A DNA stretch of 5,117 bases. Source: an uncultured Lachnospiraceae bacterium (GTDB lineage Bacteria > Bacillota > Clostridia > Lachnospirales > Lachnospiraceae). The notes under the pieces were generated by a model, which was not told the origin of the DNA, ran no database searches, and was given only the letters and a program-made list of their open reading frames with translations. The DNA lies in NCBI GenBank assembly GCA_902783935.1, contig CACZTA010000211.1:1-5117 (forward strand), in the 5' to 3' direction. The position numbers and the translations under genes were made by a program. Positions 1-5,117 of the stretch are shown here, one piece after another; position 1 is the stretch's first letter; each line of letters starts with the position of its first letter.

Positions 1-1085
1 AGACCGTTGGCAGCAGCATTCTCCCTGGCTGCTTCTGCTGCTTCTTCAACAATTTCAATTCCGACAACTGTTCCCGCTTCCGATGCAAGCATCTGCGAAA
101 TAGTCCCTGTCCCGCAGTACAGGTCAAAGACAACCGGTTTTTCAGGAATGTCTGTTGAAGACCTGCGCACATATGCCCTGGCTGTCTCATAAAGGATTTC
201 TGCTCCCCGGGTATTCGTCTGAAAAAAAGAAAACAGAGATATCCGGAATGTCAGCCCGAGAATATGTTCGAAAAAATAATCTCTTCCGTACAGACAGTGG
301 AGTTTATCGGGAATCAGCGCATCGGCATACCGGTCATCATCCGCAAGAAAAATGCCTGCGATCTTGCCTTCAAGCGGCAGCTTCAGCAGCATATCCGTCA
401 TAGGTCCGAAATCATGCTGCATCTGTGTAGAAACAGCCAGTACCATCAGGATTTCGCCTGTCGTCTCAGACCGTCTCAGCATCAGATAGCGAAGATACCC
501 GGTGTGTTTCAGTTTATTATAAAAGGGCAGATTCTCCCTTACACAATACTCTCTCACAGACTTCGTGATTACACGGAGGTCCTGATGCCCGAGGATACAG
601 GTGTCTGCATTAAGGACAGAGTATCTGGAACGGATCCTGTGCATACCGAGTGTCAGAGGTCCGTCGATTTCTTCGTTTCCAAAGGAAAGATCCAGCTTGT
701 TGCGGTAACCGGTTTCATCGGGACTTGCTTTAATGCCGTCAAAAACCGAATCATCATCAAGCACCGGTTTCAGAAGTTTTGTGAGCTGCTGCGTCTTCAG
801 CTCCAGCTGTTTTTCATACGGTACCGTCTGATACAGACATCCGCCGCATTTCCCGAAGTTCCCGCACAGTTTCTCCCGGGTCTCGAGCGGAGACGGATGA
901 ACGACTTCCAGAAGATGTCCGTGAACATGATGATTATGATTCTTATAAACGCGGAATCTGACCTCCTGACCGGGAATAGTGTTCTTAACCACTCCGGTCT
1001 CACCTGTTTCCGGGACACGGAAAAATCCTTTATTCGGGTAATCAACCCGTTCAATAACTGCTGTTGCGATTTCCTTTCTTTTCAT
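1..1085 (-). CDS. rlmD: 23S rRNA (uracil-5-)-methyltransferase, RlmD/RlmCD (TrmA) family, 3' end cut by window edge
   Basis: SAM-dependent enzyme that methylates carbon 5 of specific uridines in 23S rRNA. The visible 361 residues show an N-terminal TRAM-like beta domain (about 1-62, GVVKNTIPGQEV at 31-42), then the iron-sulfur loop with Cys74, Cys80 and Cys83 (CGNFGKCGGCLYQ) and a fourth Cys163, the same arrangement as the [4Fe-4S] ligands of E. coli RumA/RlmD. The methyltransferase domain carries FFQTN (287-291), the SAM-binding DLYCGTGT (321-328) and VVGIEIVEEA (340-349). The DPPR-type motif and catalytic SCNP cysteine would lie beyond base 1; roughly 70-100 residues are missing compared with the family. 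The ATG at 1085-1083 is preceded by AGGAG with a 7-base spacer. Only a weak promoter candidate (TTGTAT at 1128-1133, with a poor -10 near 1107-1112) lies between it and the upstream terminator. The family assignment is firm; whether it acts at U1939, U747 or both (RlmD versus RlmCD) cannot be told from sequence. Confidence 0.93.
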   Translation of the reverse strand, partial: MKRKEIATAVIERVDYPNKGFFRVPETGETGVVKNTIPGQEVRFRVYKNHNHHVHGHLLEVVHPSPLETREKLCGNFGKCGGCLYQTVPYEKQLELKTQQLTKLLKPVLDDDSVFDGIKASPDETGYRNKLDLSFGNEEIDGPLTLGMHRIRSRYSVLNADTCILGHQDLRVITKSVREYCVRENLPFYNKLKHTGYLRYLMLRRSETTGEILMVLAVSTQMQHDFGPMTDMLLKLPLEGKIAGIFLADDDRYADALIPDKLHCLYGRDYFFEHILGLTFRISLFSFFQTNTRGAEILYETARAYVRRSSTDIPEKPVVFDLYCGTGTISQMLASEAGTVVGIEIVEEAAEAARENAAANG

Positions 1086-1134
1086 GAACCGTCTCCTGAT
1101 CGAAATAGTTTACCGCGCTGTTTCCCGATACAAA

Positions 1135-1164
1135 GAAAAGCTCCGGTCCGGGCCGGAGTCTTTT
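1135..1164 (-). terminator. Rho-independent terminator after the acidic membrane protein gene
   Basis: A six-base perfect GC stem, CTCCGG at 1141-1146 and CCGGAG at 1153-1158, encloses a six-base loop. On the minus strand the stem is followed by CTTTTCTTTG, and on the plus strand by TCTTTTC, so it could work in either direction. It lies between the stop codon of the acidic protein gene (1182) and the rlmD start (1085), suggesting that rlmD has its own promoter or depends on read-through. Confidence 0.7.
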
Positions 1165-1181
1165 CTGATAATAAATACTTA

Positions 1182-1559
1182 TTATTCTTCTGTGTACTCG
1201 TCTGCTTCTTCAGGCTCTTTAAAAAGTTCATCTGCTTCCGCCGCAGCTTCATCAGCATCATCAAGAGCATCTGCTGCTTCCGCCGCCTGAGCCGCAGCGT
1301 CTTCCATGACTTCGTGATAATCCTTTTCCTGTGCCTGCTCTTCTTTGGCATCCTCTTCTTCATCATCTTCGAAATAATCATCGAAGTCATCTTCAAAATC
1401 ATCTTCAAAGTCTTCGAGATAATCCGGTGTAAAGAAGCGGTAAACAGCATATCCGATCAGAGCCAGCACTGCAAGAGCACCTACGATTTTAAGAATTTTC
1501 GTCAGTGTGCACTCTTTCTTTTTAACCGTATAAAGGATCTCATCAAGTTTGTGGTTCAT
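1182..1559 (-). CDS. Small single-span membrane protein with highly acidic tail, function unknown
   Basis: This 125-residue protein is not one I can assign to a characterised family. It begins with a short Lys-containing segment (1-21, MNHKLDEILYTVKKK), followed by one hydrophobic membrane segment at about 22-43 (ILKIVGALAVLALIGYAVYRFF). After that comes a Phe/Asp/Glu repeat (47-66, units of FEDD), a run of acidic residues, and an Ala/Glu/Asp-rich stretch (about 80-112) that could form a helix or coiled coil. The positive residues before the span suggest a cytoplasmic N-terminus and an exported tail, but the acidic tail could also face inward. The ATG at 1559-1557 is chosen because it has a good ribosome binding site (AGGAAGG, 8-base spacer). 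A longer reading from an ATG at 1622 would place the gene's own promoter inside the coding region. It has its own promoter and lies between a cell-wall deacetylase and an rRNA methyltransferase. Composition-biased tails like this can mislead homology searches. Confidence 0.8.
   Translation of the reverse strand: MNHKLDEILYTVKKKECTLTKILKIVGALAVLALIGYAVYRFFTPDYLEDFEDDFEDDFDDYFEDDEEEDAKEEQAQEKDYHEVMEDAAAQAAEAADALDDADEAAAEADELFKEPEEADEYTEE
1375..1418. repeat. Short tandem 12-bp repeat inside the acidic protein gene
   Basis: Two adjacent 12-base units, tcatcttcaaaa at 1387-1398 and tcatcttcaaag at 1399-1410, differ by one base and are flanked by degenerate partial copies (tcatcgaag at 1378-1386 and tcttcgag at 1411-1418). 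The unit keeps frame and encodes the FEDD-like tetrapeptide repeats of the acidic tail, so repeat number could change between strains without breaking the gene. Confidence 0.65.
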
Positions 1560-1592
1560 TTTACGCACCTTCCTCTCTGGAAAATTATAGTT

Positions 1593-1621
1593 ATTATACC
1601 ACTCCGGCTGAAGTATTTCCA
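1593..1621 (-). promoter_or_regulatory. Extended -10 sigma-A-type promoter for the acidic membrane protein gene
   Basis: Read on the minus strand, TGG-TATAAT (TATAAT at 1598-1593, with the TGn extension at 1601-1599) is a perfect extended -10. A -35-like TGGAAA (1621-1616, four of six consensus bases) sits 17 bases upstream. Transcription would start about 20-30 bases before the ATG at 1559. A second TATAAT at 1589-1584, nine bases downstream, lacks a matching -35. Confidence 0.7.
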
Positions 1622-1630
1622 CACCCTATC

Positions 1631-1651
1631 TCTAATAAGCGGGAAACCCGC
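1631..1651 (-). terminator. Possible weak terminator hairpin after the deacetylase gene
   Basis: On the minus strand a perfect five-base stem GCGGG/CCCGC with a TTT loop (1651-1639) begins 12 bases beyond the deacetylase stop codon and is followed by TTATTAG, a poor T-tract. It fits the expected place for a terminator, but the stem is short and termination may be incomplete, allowing read-through into the acidic protein gene. Confidence 0.4.
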
Positions 1652-1663
1652 AGCACCGGAGGA

Positions 1664-2920
1664 TCATTCAAGAAATGCAAGTTCACCGAACTCAAATCCC
1701 CGCTCGCGCGCTCCGTCAATAAAATCTCCCAGCATCGTCATGTTTGTATCCGAATCGGCATGAAGCAGATAGATCGCACCCGGATGCAGCGCATCCAGAG
1801 CCTGTGCAAGAGATTCATCAACAGGCGGCTGATTCTCGGTATCATAGTCACCGTAAGCATATGACCAGAAAACCGTCTCATATCCCAGATTATTAACCAG
1901 GCCCAGAGTCTCTGAACTGTAAATACCCATCGGGAATCTGAAATATTTCATTTCATAGCCGTAGTTATCTTTAATCTGATTGTGAAGCGTCATAATCTGA
2001 TTCGTCTGGTCTTCAACCGAAAGGGATGTCATATCCGGGTGAGTGCAGGTGTGATTCCCGAGCTGATGACCCTCGTCAATCATCTGCTGAACCAGTTCCG
2101 GCCTTTCATCAGCAAAGTTTTTCGTCAGGAAAAACGTGACATGGACGCCTTTTTCACGAAGCGTCTGGAGAATCGTGATTGTGTTGTCATTTCCGAATCC
2201 CTCATCCATCGTGAGATAAATGACATCCTTCGACGTATCCCCGATCCACTTGACAGCGAACTGGCCCCACAGCTGGTCATAATACTCCCAGTCTGTCGGA
2301 ATATTCCGCTCATCCCTGTTTGCACTGCTGTATCCGAAATTGACTGCTTCCGTTGAAAGCTCGGACAGCTCCCAGTCTTTTTTGAGCGTCGGATGCTCTG
2401 CTGTCAGGAATTCCGTCTTCACATATGCAGTCGTTCCGTTATAGTCAAACTGTGTCCAGTCATCCGACTCACCTGTTTTCGTAACCTTTGATCCGGACGT
2501 CAGCTGGCCAAGCACGCTGCTGTCCGTATTCGGTTCACTGCGGATATTCACAGTCGTCGTCGAATAAAGAATATTGCTGTCCGTATCGGAAGCCGGGGCT
2601 TCAGCCGCTGAGATGGCTTCTTCCGCTGTGCTCTGTACCGGATTCTCCTGTACCTCTTTTACCTCCGGTGTACTGACCGCTGTCCCCGAATCTGCTGACG
2701 GAGTGATACTCTCCGTCTTGCCGTCTGCCTTCCCGTCGGCCTGATTCCCGGCGAGCTCAGATGTCGCTGTCGCTTCCTCTTTGACGACAGCTTCTGATAT
2801 TGCTTCCTTTTCAGCAGAAGACGGCCGCTTCTGTGTGATGATATCTGCAGTCAGAAAGATAATGCCTGCCAGCAGGACCAGTGCTGTTGCAAGCAAGACA
2901 ATGCTTAACGCTTTTTTCAA
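1664..2920 (-). CDS. Membrane-anchored polysaccharide deacetylase, PdaA-like, with SH3b domain
   Basis: A 418-residue envelope protein of the carbohydrate esterase 4 (NodB) fold, expected to remove N-acetyl groups from peptidoglycan sugars outside the membrane. An N-terminal signal anchor (about 4-26) is followed by a low-complexity Ala/Glu/Ser/Thr linker (about 32-115), a bacterial SH3 domain (about 117-174, VNIRSEP near 124-130) likely to bind the wall, and the NodB domain (about 232-418). Visible motifs are TMDEG (237-241), HTCTH (His290, His294, metal ligands), FRFPMG (327-332), FWSYAYGDYD (351-360) and LLH (His387). The FWSYAY..D block and the non-standard DE in motif 1 resemble the PdaA branch, which makes muramic delta-lactam in spore cortex; ordinary CE4 enzymes have DD. 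A role in spore cortex is an inference: a vegetative peptidoglycan deacetylase is equally possible. The start is TTG, supported by GGGAGG six bases upstream and an in-frame stop further up with no ATG between. Confidence 0.9.
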   Translation of the reverse strand: MKKALSIVLLATALVLLAGIIFLTADIITQKRPSSAEKEAISEAVVKEEATATSELAGNQADGKADGKTESITPSADSGTAVSTPEVKEVQENPVQSTAEEAISAAEAPASDTDSNILYSTTTVNIRSEPNTDSSVLGQLTSGSKVTKTGESDDWTQFDYNGTTAYVKTEFLTAEHPTLKKDWELSELSTEAVNFGYSSANRDERNIPTDWEYYDQLWGQFAVKWIGDTSKDVIYLTMDEGFGNDNTITILQTLREKGVHVTFFLTKNFADERPELVQQMIDEGHQLGNHTCTHPDMTSLSVEDQTNQIMTLHNQIKDNYGYEMKYFRFPMGIYSSETLGLVNNLGYETVFWSYAYGDYDTENQPPVDESLAQALDALHPGAIYLLHADSDTNMTMLGDFIDGARERGFEFGELAFLE

Positions 2921-2926
2921 AACAGA

Positions 2927-2932
2927 CCTCCC
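2927..2932 (-). promoter_or_regulatory. Ribosome binding site that fixes the TTG start of the deacetylase
   Basis: On the minus strand GGGAGG is followed by a six-base spacer (TCTGTT) and then TTG AAA AAA. Reading upstream in this frame gives no ATG or GTG before a TAA, so TTG is the only credible start. The encoded signal anchor begins directly at this codon, which agrees. Confidence 0.8.
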
Positions 2933-2942
2933 GTTATCTATT

Positions 2943-2970
2943 ATCTTATGCCTATATTAGAGTAGCACAA
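2943..2970 (-). promoter_or_regulatory. Candidate promoter of the deacetylase gene
   Basis: On the minus strand TTGTGC (2970-2965) and TAAGAT (2948-2943) are separated by 16 bases, and the start codon follows about 22 bases later. Each box matches four of six consensus bases, so this is only a reasonable guess. The -35 lies within the inverted repeat at 2967-2985. Confidence 0.35.
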
Positions 2971-2985
2971 CTTCTAAGAACTTGT
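2967..2985. promoter_or_regulatory. Imperfect 19-bp inverted repeat, possible operator
   Basis: The sequence ACAAcTTCTaAGAAcTTGT is symmetric about base 2976, with eight of nine base pairs complementary (the C/C position at 2971 and 2981 breaks it). It lies in the divergent intergenic region, overlaps the candidate -35 of the deacetylase and sits about 50 bases upstream of the candidate plus-strand promoter. It has no T-tract and is not a terminator. I do not recognise it as a known regulator's box. Confidence 0.35.
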
Positions 2986-3035
2986 CACCTGAAAACTCCG
3001 AATTACAGCGATACGCCGAATTTAATCCGCTTTGC

Positions 3036-3064
3036 TTGCTATCAAAGGCGCCGGGACGTATGAT
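3036..3064 (+). promoter_or_regulatory. Candidate promoter of the PurF-like gene
   Basis: TTGCTA (3036-3041) and TATGAT (3059-3064, five of six consensus bases) are separated by exactly 17 bases. The resulting leader would be about 35-40 bases and contains the ribosome binding site GGAGG at 3098-3102. The leader is too short for a purine riboswitch. Confidence 0.5.
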
Positions 3065-3108
3065 AATCCATATTTTCTTAATAATATTCTTCAAACCGGA
3101 GGTAATCT

Positions 3109-4530
3109 ATGGGCGGTTTTTTTGGTGTCGCATCTCATGAGGACTGCGTGTTCGATCTGTTTTACGGGACCGATTACCATTCTCATCTCGGCACACGGCG
3201 TGCCGGCCTCGCAGTCTATGACACGAATAAGGGTTTCGACAGAGCCATTCATAATATTGAAAGTTCTCATTTCCGTCCGAAATTTGAAGGCGATATTCAG
3301 AAGATGGCCGGTCACCTCGGCATCGGCTGCATTTCCGATTTCGAGTCCCAGCCATTGATTATTCGTTCGCATCTCGGCACTTATGCCATTACCAGCGTCG
3401 GAAAAATTAATAATGCCGACAGCATCGCTGAAATGCTGGCGTCTAAAGGACATCAGCATTTTCTTGAAATGAGCGGCGGCGGCATAAACCCGACAGAACT
3501 GGTCGCATCTATTATGAACCAGAAGGATACGATCCCGGAAGGCCTTCGCTATGCCCAGGAGCTGATCAGCGGATCCATGACTGTCCTTGTCATGACAGCG
3601 GAGGGAATCTATGCGGCAAGAGACAGGTTCGGACGCACACCGGTTGAAATAGGCCGCAAAGAAAACGGATACTGTGTCTGTTTCGACAGTTTCTCCTATC
3701 TGAATCTCGGTTATCTCCCGGAAAAGGAACTCGGACCCGGTGAAATCGTCTTCATGACACCGGATGGATGGGAGACAAAAGCGAAGCCGTTTAAAGAAAT
3801 GAAAATCTGCACGTTTCTGTGGATTTACTATGGATTTCCCGCAGCTTCGTATGAAGGGATCAATGTAGAAGAAGCCCGCTATAAATGCGGGCGCCAGCTT
3901 GCAATCCGCGACGGGAAAAGAGGGATTCTTCCCGATACGGTCGCAGGCGTTCCCGATTCCGGTATTGCGCATGCCGTCGGATATTCAAACCAGTCCGGCA
4001 TTCCTTACAGCCGCCCGTTTGTAAAGTATACCCCCACCTGGCCCCGCAGCTTCATGCCGACACATCAGACAAAGCGGAACCTGATTGCACGTATGAAACT
4101 GATTCCGATTCATGCACTGATCGAAGGAAAACGGCTGCTCCTCATAGACGACTCCATCGTGCGGGGAACCCAGCTCAGGGAAACGACCGAATACCTGTTC
4201 CAGAGCGGGGCAAAAGAAGTTCATATCCGTCCGGCCTGCCCTCCGCTTCTGTACAGCTGCCCATATCTGAATTTCTCCCGCTCTAATTCCGAACGGGAAC
4301 TGATCACCCGCCGCGTGATCGAAAAGCTGGAAGGGACATCCGTACCTTCGGACAATGTTCTGGATACTTATGCGAATCCTGATACCGAAGCATATGCGGC
4401 AATGCTTAAATGTATCAGAGAAGAACTGAATTTCACCTCTCTGCATTATCACCGGCTGGATGATATGCTTGAGGCGCTTGATATTGATCCCTGCAGGCTG
4501 TGCACTCACTGCTGGAACGGAAAAGGATAA
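3109..4530 (+). CDS. PurF homologue (amidophosphoribosyltransferase-like) lacking the glutaminase nucleophile
   Basis: A 473-residue protein with PurF architecture: an N-terminal Ntn-type glutaminase-like domain (about 1-230) and a phosphoribosyltransferase domain (about 250-450). PurF makes phosphoribosylamine from PRPP and glutamine, the first step of purine synthesis. The PRTase half looks competent: VPDSGIAHAVGYSNQSGIPY (281-300), the SFMP..Q..R loop region (314-323) and the PRPP loop LLLIDDSIVRGTQ (343-355). Iron-sulfur ligand positions known from the Bacillus enzyme appear kept: Cys234, Cys384, and Cys465/Cys468 in CTHCWNG. In contrast, the start reads MGGFFG where PurF has MCGI; the GHVRY arginine is Gly71, the HNG asparagine is Val97 and the SD.E aspartate is replaced near 127-130. 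Glutamine hydrolysis is therefore unlikely. I recall similar MGGFFG proteins in clostridia and Bacteroides annotated as PurF. It may use free ammonia, another amine or a partner subunit, or be regulatory. The start has GGAGG with a six-base spacer. No other purine gene is adjacent. Confidence 0.88.
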   Translation: MGGFFGVASHEDCVFDLFYGTDYHSHLGTRRAGLAVYDTNKGFDRAIHNIESSHFRPKFEGDIQKMAGHLGIGCISDFESQPLIIRSHLGTYAITSVGKINNADSIAEMLASKGHQHFLEMSGGGINPTELVASIMNQKDTIPEGLRYAQELISGSMTVLVMTAEGIYAARDRFGRTPVEIGRKENGYCVCFDSFSYLNLGYLPEKELGPGEIVFMTPDGWETKAKPFKEMKICTFLWIYYGFPAASYEGINVEEARYKCGRQLAIRDGKRGILPDTVAGVPDSGIAHAVGYSNQSGIPYSRPFVKYTPTWPRSFMPTHQTKRNLIARMKLIPIHALIEGKRLLLIDDSIVRGTQLRETTEYLFQSGAKEVHIRPACPPLLYSCPYLNFSRSNSERELITRRVIEKLEGTSVPSDNVLDTYANPDTEAYAAMLKCIREELNFTSLHYHRLDDMLEALDIDPCRLCTHCWNGKG

Positions 4531-4535
4531 GAGTT

Positions 4536-4570
4536 AAACAACCGGAGCATGAGCTCCGGTTGTTTTGCTT
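4536..4570 (+). terminator. Strong hairpin terminator between convergent genes
   Basis: A perfect 13-base-pair stem (4536-4548 with 4553-4565) with the four-base loop ATGA begins five bases after the PurF-like stop codon and runs into TTTTGCTTT. On the minus strand the stem ends in TTGTTTAAC, so it probably also terminates the convergent helicase gene, whose stop codon is at 4574-4572. Confidence 0.88.
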
Positions 4571-4571
4571 T

Positions 4572-5117
4572 CTACAGGACCTTCTCCAGATTTGCCACTT
4601 CCGCACGCATCTTTTTCACGCCCCAGGAGCGGAAGTCCACCGTTACCATACATCCCCTGTCAGTGTACTTCATCTCCGTTACAGTCCCTTCTCCGAATTT
4701 GACATGGCGCACCATATCCCCGGTGTCATATCCGAATCCGGATGATGACGTTTCCTTTGTGCTTTTCGGTCCGGAGGTGTTTCCGGACAGCGTTCCCTTC
4801 TCTTTTCCAGCAGACAGATACGGATTCCTGTAACTGCTTTTTCCGCTGTAAGAGCGGTCAGCAGACGCGTCAAATGCTTTTCCGAAAGAAAGACTCCCCA
4901 TATCGTCATTCCGCGCAGACCGCCATACCGTGCCGGAGCCGGTTCCATACATCAGTCTGCGTTTCAGCCCGGCTTCTCCTTCTCCCATGTCAAGGAGGTC
5001 CCGAGGTATCTCCCGGACGAACCGTGACATGGGCATGGGCATAATATCACCTCTGATCATCCGTTCTTCCGCACAGGTAAGGGTCAGCTGTTCCCCGGCC
5101 CTTGTAATGCCGACATA
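4572..5117 (-). CDS. pcrA: ATP-dependent DNA helicase PcrA/UvrD, C-terminal 181 residues (5' end cut by window edge)
   Basis: C-terminal part of a superfamily 1 3'-5' DNA helicase acting in repair, replication-fork maintenance and transcription-coupled processes. Counting from the window edge, the fragment opens with YVGITRA (1-7), helicase motif VI including the arginine that contacts ATP. It continues with the PcrA-type MSRFVREIPRDLLD (30-43) and a poorly conserved Ser/Gly/Lys-rich linker (about 50-130). It ends in a compact domain of about 133-181 (GDMVRHVKFGEGTV, then VDFRSWGVKKM and NLEKVL) that matches the Tudor-like domain with which Gram-positive PcrA binds RNA polymerase. The frame is open to base 5117; internal ATG codons near 5060 and 5042 are not starts, because motif VI lies upstream of them. 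About 550-570 residues should lie outside the window. The gene faces the PurF-like gene across a shared terminator. Confidence 0.93.
   Translation of the reverse strand, partial: YVGITRAGEQLTLTCAEERMIRGDIMPMPMSRFVREIPRDLLDMGEGEAGLKRRLMYGTGSGTVWRSARNDDMGSLSFGKAFDASADRSYSGKSSYRNPYLSAGKEKGTLSGNTSGPKSTKETSSSGFGYDTGDMVRHVKFGEGTVTEMKYTDRGCMVTVDFRSWGVKKMRAEVANLEKVL

Noticed and set aside
1..1085. Whether the rlmD-like gene is a truncated pseudogene
   Set aside because: It is open with intact motifs to base 1; it is cut by the window edge, with no sign of a break.
1082..1450. Lys/Met/Arg-rich minus-strand frame overlapping the acidic protein gene
   Set aside because: It is an out-of-frame reading of the Glu/Asp/Ala codons of the acidic tail, and it crosses the stop codon and terminator of that gene.
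1560..1622. Twenty-one-codon N-terminal extension of the acidic protein from an ATG at 1622
   Set aside because: The extension would contain the perfect extended -10 promoter and the ribosome binding site, and its residues look non-coding; the start at 1559 is better supported.
264..1763. Long plus-strand open frame (about 499 codons)
   Set aside because: It lies opposite the rlmD, acidic protein and deacetylase genes, crosses gene boundaries and two terminator-like sites, has no recognisable domain, and the minus-strand genes carry clear family motifs and ribosome binding sites.
2921..3108. Possible purine riboswitch or small RNA ahead of the PurF-like gene
   Set aside because: The leader after the candidate promoter is under 50 bases, and I see neither an aptamer-like three-way junction nor a terminator/antiterminator pair.
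3091..3972. Minus-strand open frame of about 293 codons opposite the PurF-like gene
   Set aside because: Its protein has no recognisable motifs, whereas the opposite strand encodes PurF motifs throughout; it is an antisense shadow.
4679..5044. Frames of 89 and 100 codons overlapping the helicase fragment
   Set aside because: The continuous frame to the window edge encodes motif VI and the C-terminal domain of PcrA; the others are shadows without motifs.

Overview
The window looks like an ordinary chromosomal stretch of a low-to-mid GC Gram-positive anaerobe, most likely a clostridium of the Lachnospiraceae type. This is an inference from the gene families: a PdaA-like deacetylase with a signal anchor and SH3b domain, a PcrA-type helicase with the Gram-positive C-terminal Tudor-like domain, and strong GGAGG ribosome binding sites. 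No rRNA, tRNA, mobile element or CRISPR array is visible.

Left part (bases 1-2920), all on the minus strand. Reading in the direction of transcription there is a membrane-anchored PdaA-like polysaccharide deacetylase (TTG start), then a small single-span membrane protein with an extremely acidic tail and its own strong extended -10 promoter, then a 23S rRNA uracil-5 methyltransferase of the RlmD/RlmCD (TrmA) family that runs off the left edge of the window. Candidate terminators follow the first two genes, so they are probably separate transcription units rather than one tight operon.

Middle (2921-3108). A 188-bp divergent intergenic region holds a candidate promoter in each direction and an imperfect 19-bp inverted repeat that overlaps the -35 of the deacetylase promoter.

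Right part (3109-5117). The plus-strand gene encodes a full-length homologue of PurF (glutamine-PRPP amidophosphoribosyltransferase). Its phosphoribosyltransferase half and the four iron-sulfur cysteines look intact, but the N-terminal nucleophile cysteine of the glutaminase half is glycine and other glutamine-site residues are also replaced. It is followed by a near-perfect hairpin terminator that also separates it from a convergent minus-strand gene, the C-terminal end of a PcrA/UvrD helicase (motif VI to the C-terminal RNA-polymerase-binding domain), cut by the right edge.

The genes do not form an obvious single pathway: two are envelope-related, one modifies rRNA, one is nucleotide-related and one is DNA repair. 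The item most worth following up is the PurF homologue with the degenerate glutaminase site; the acidic membrane protein is the only gene with no recognisable function.
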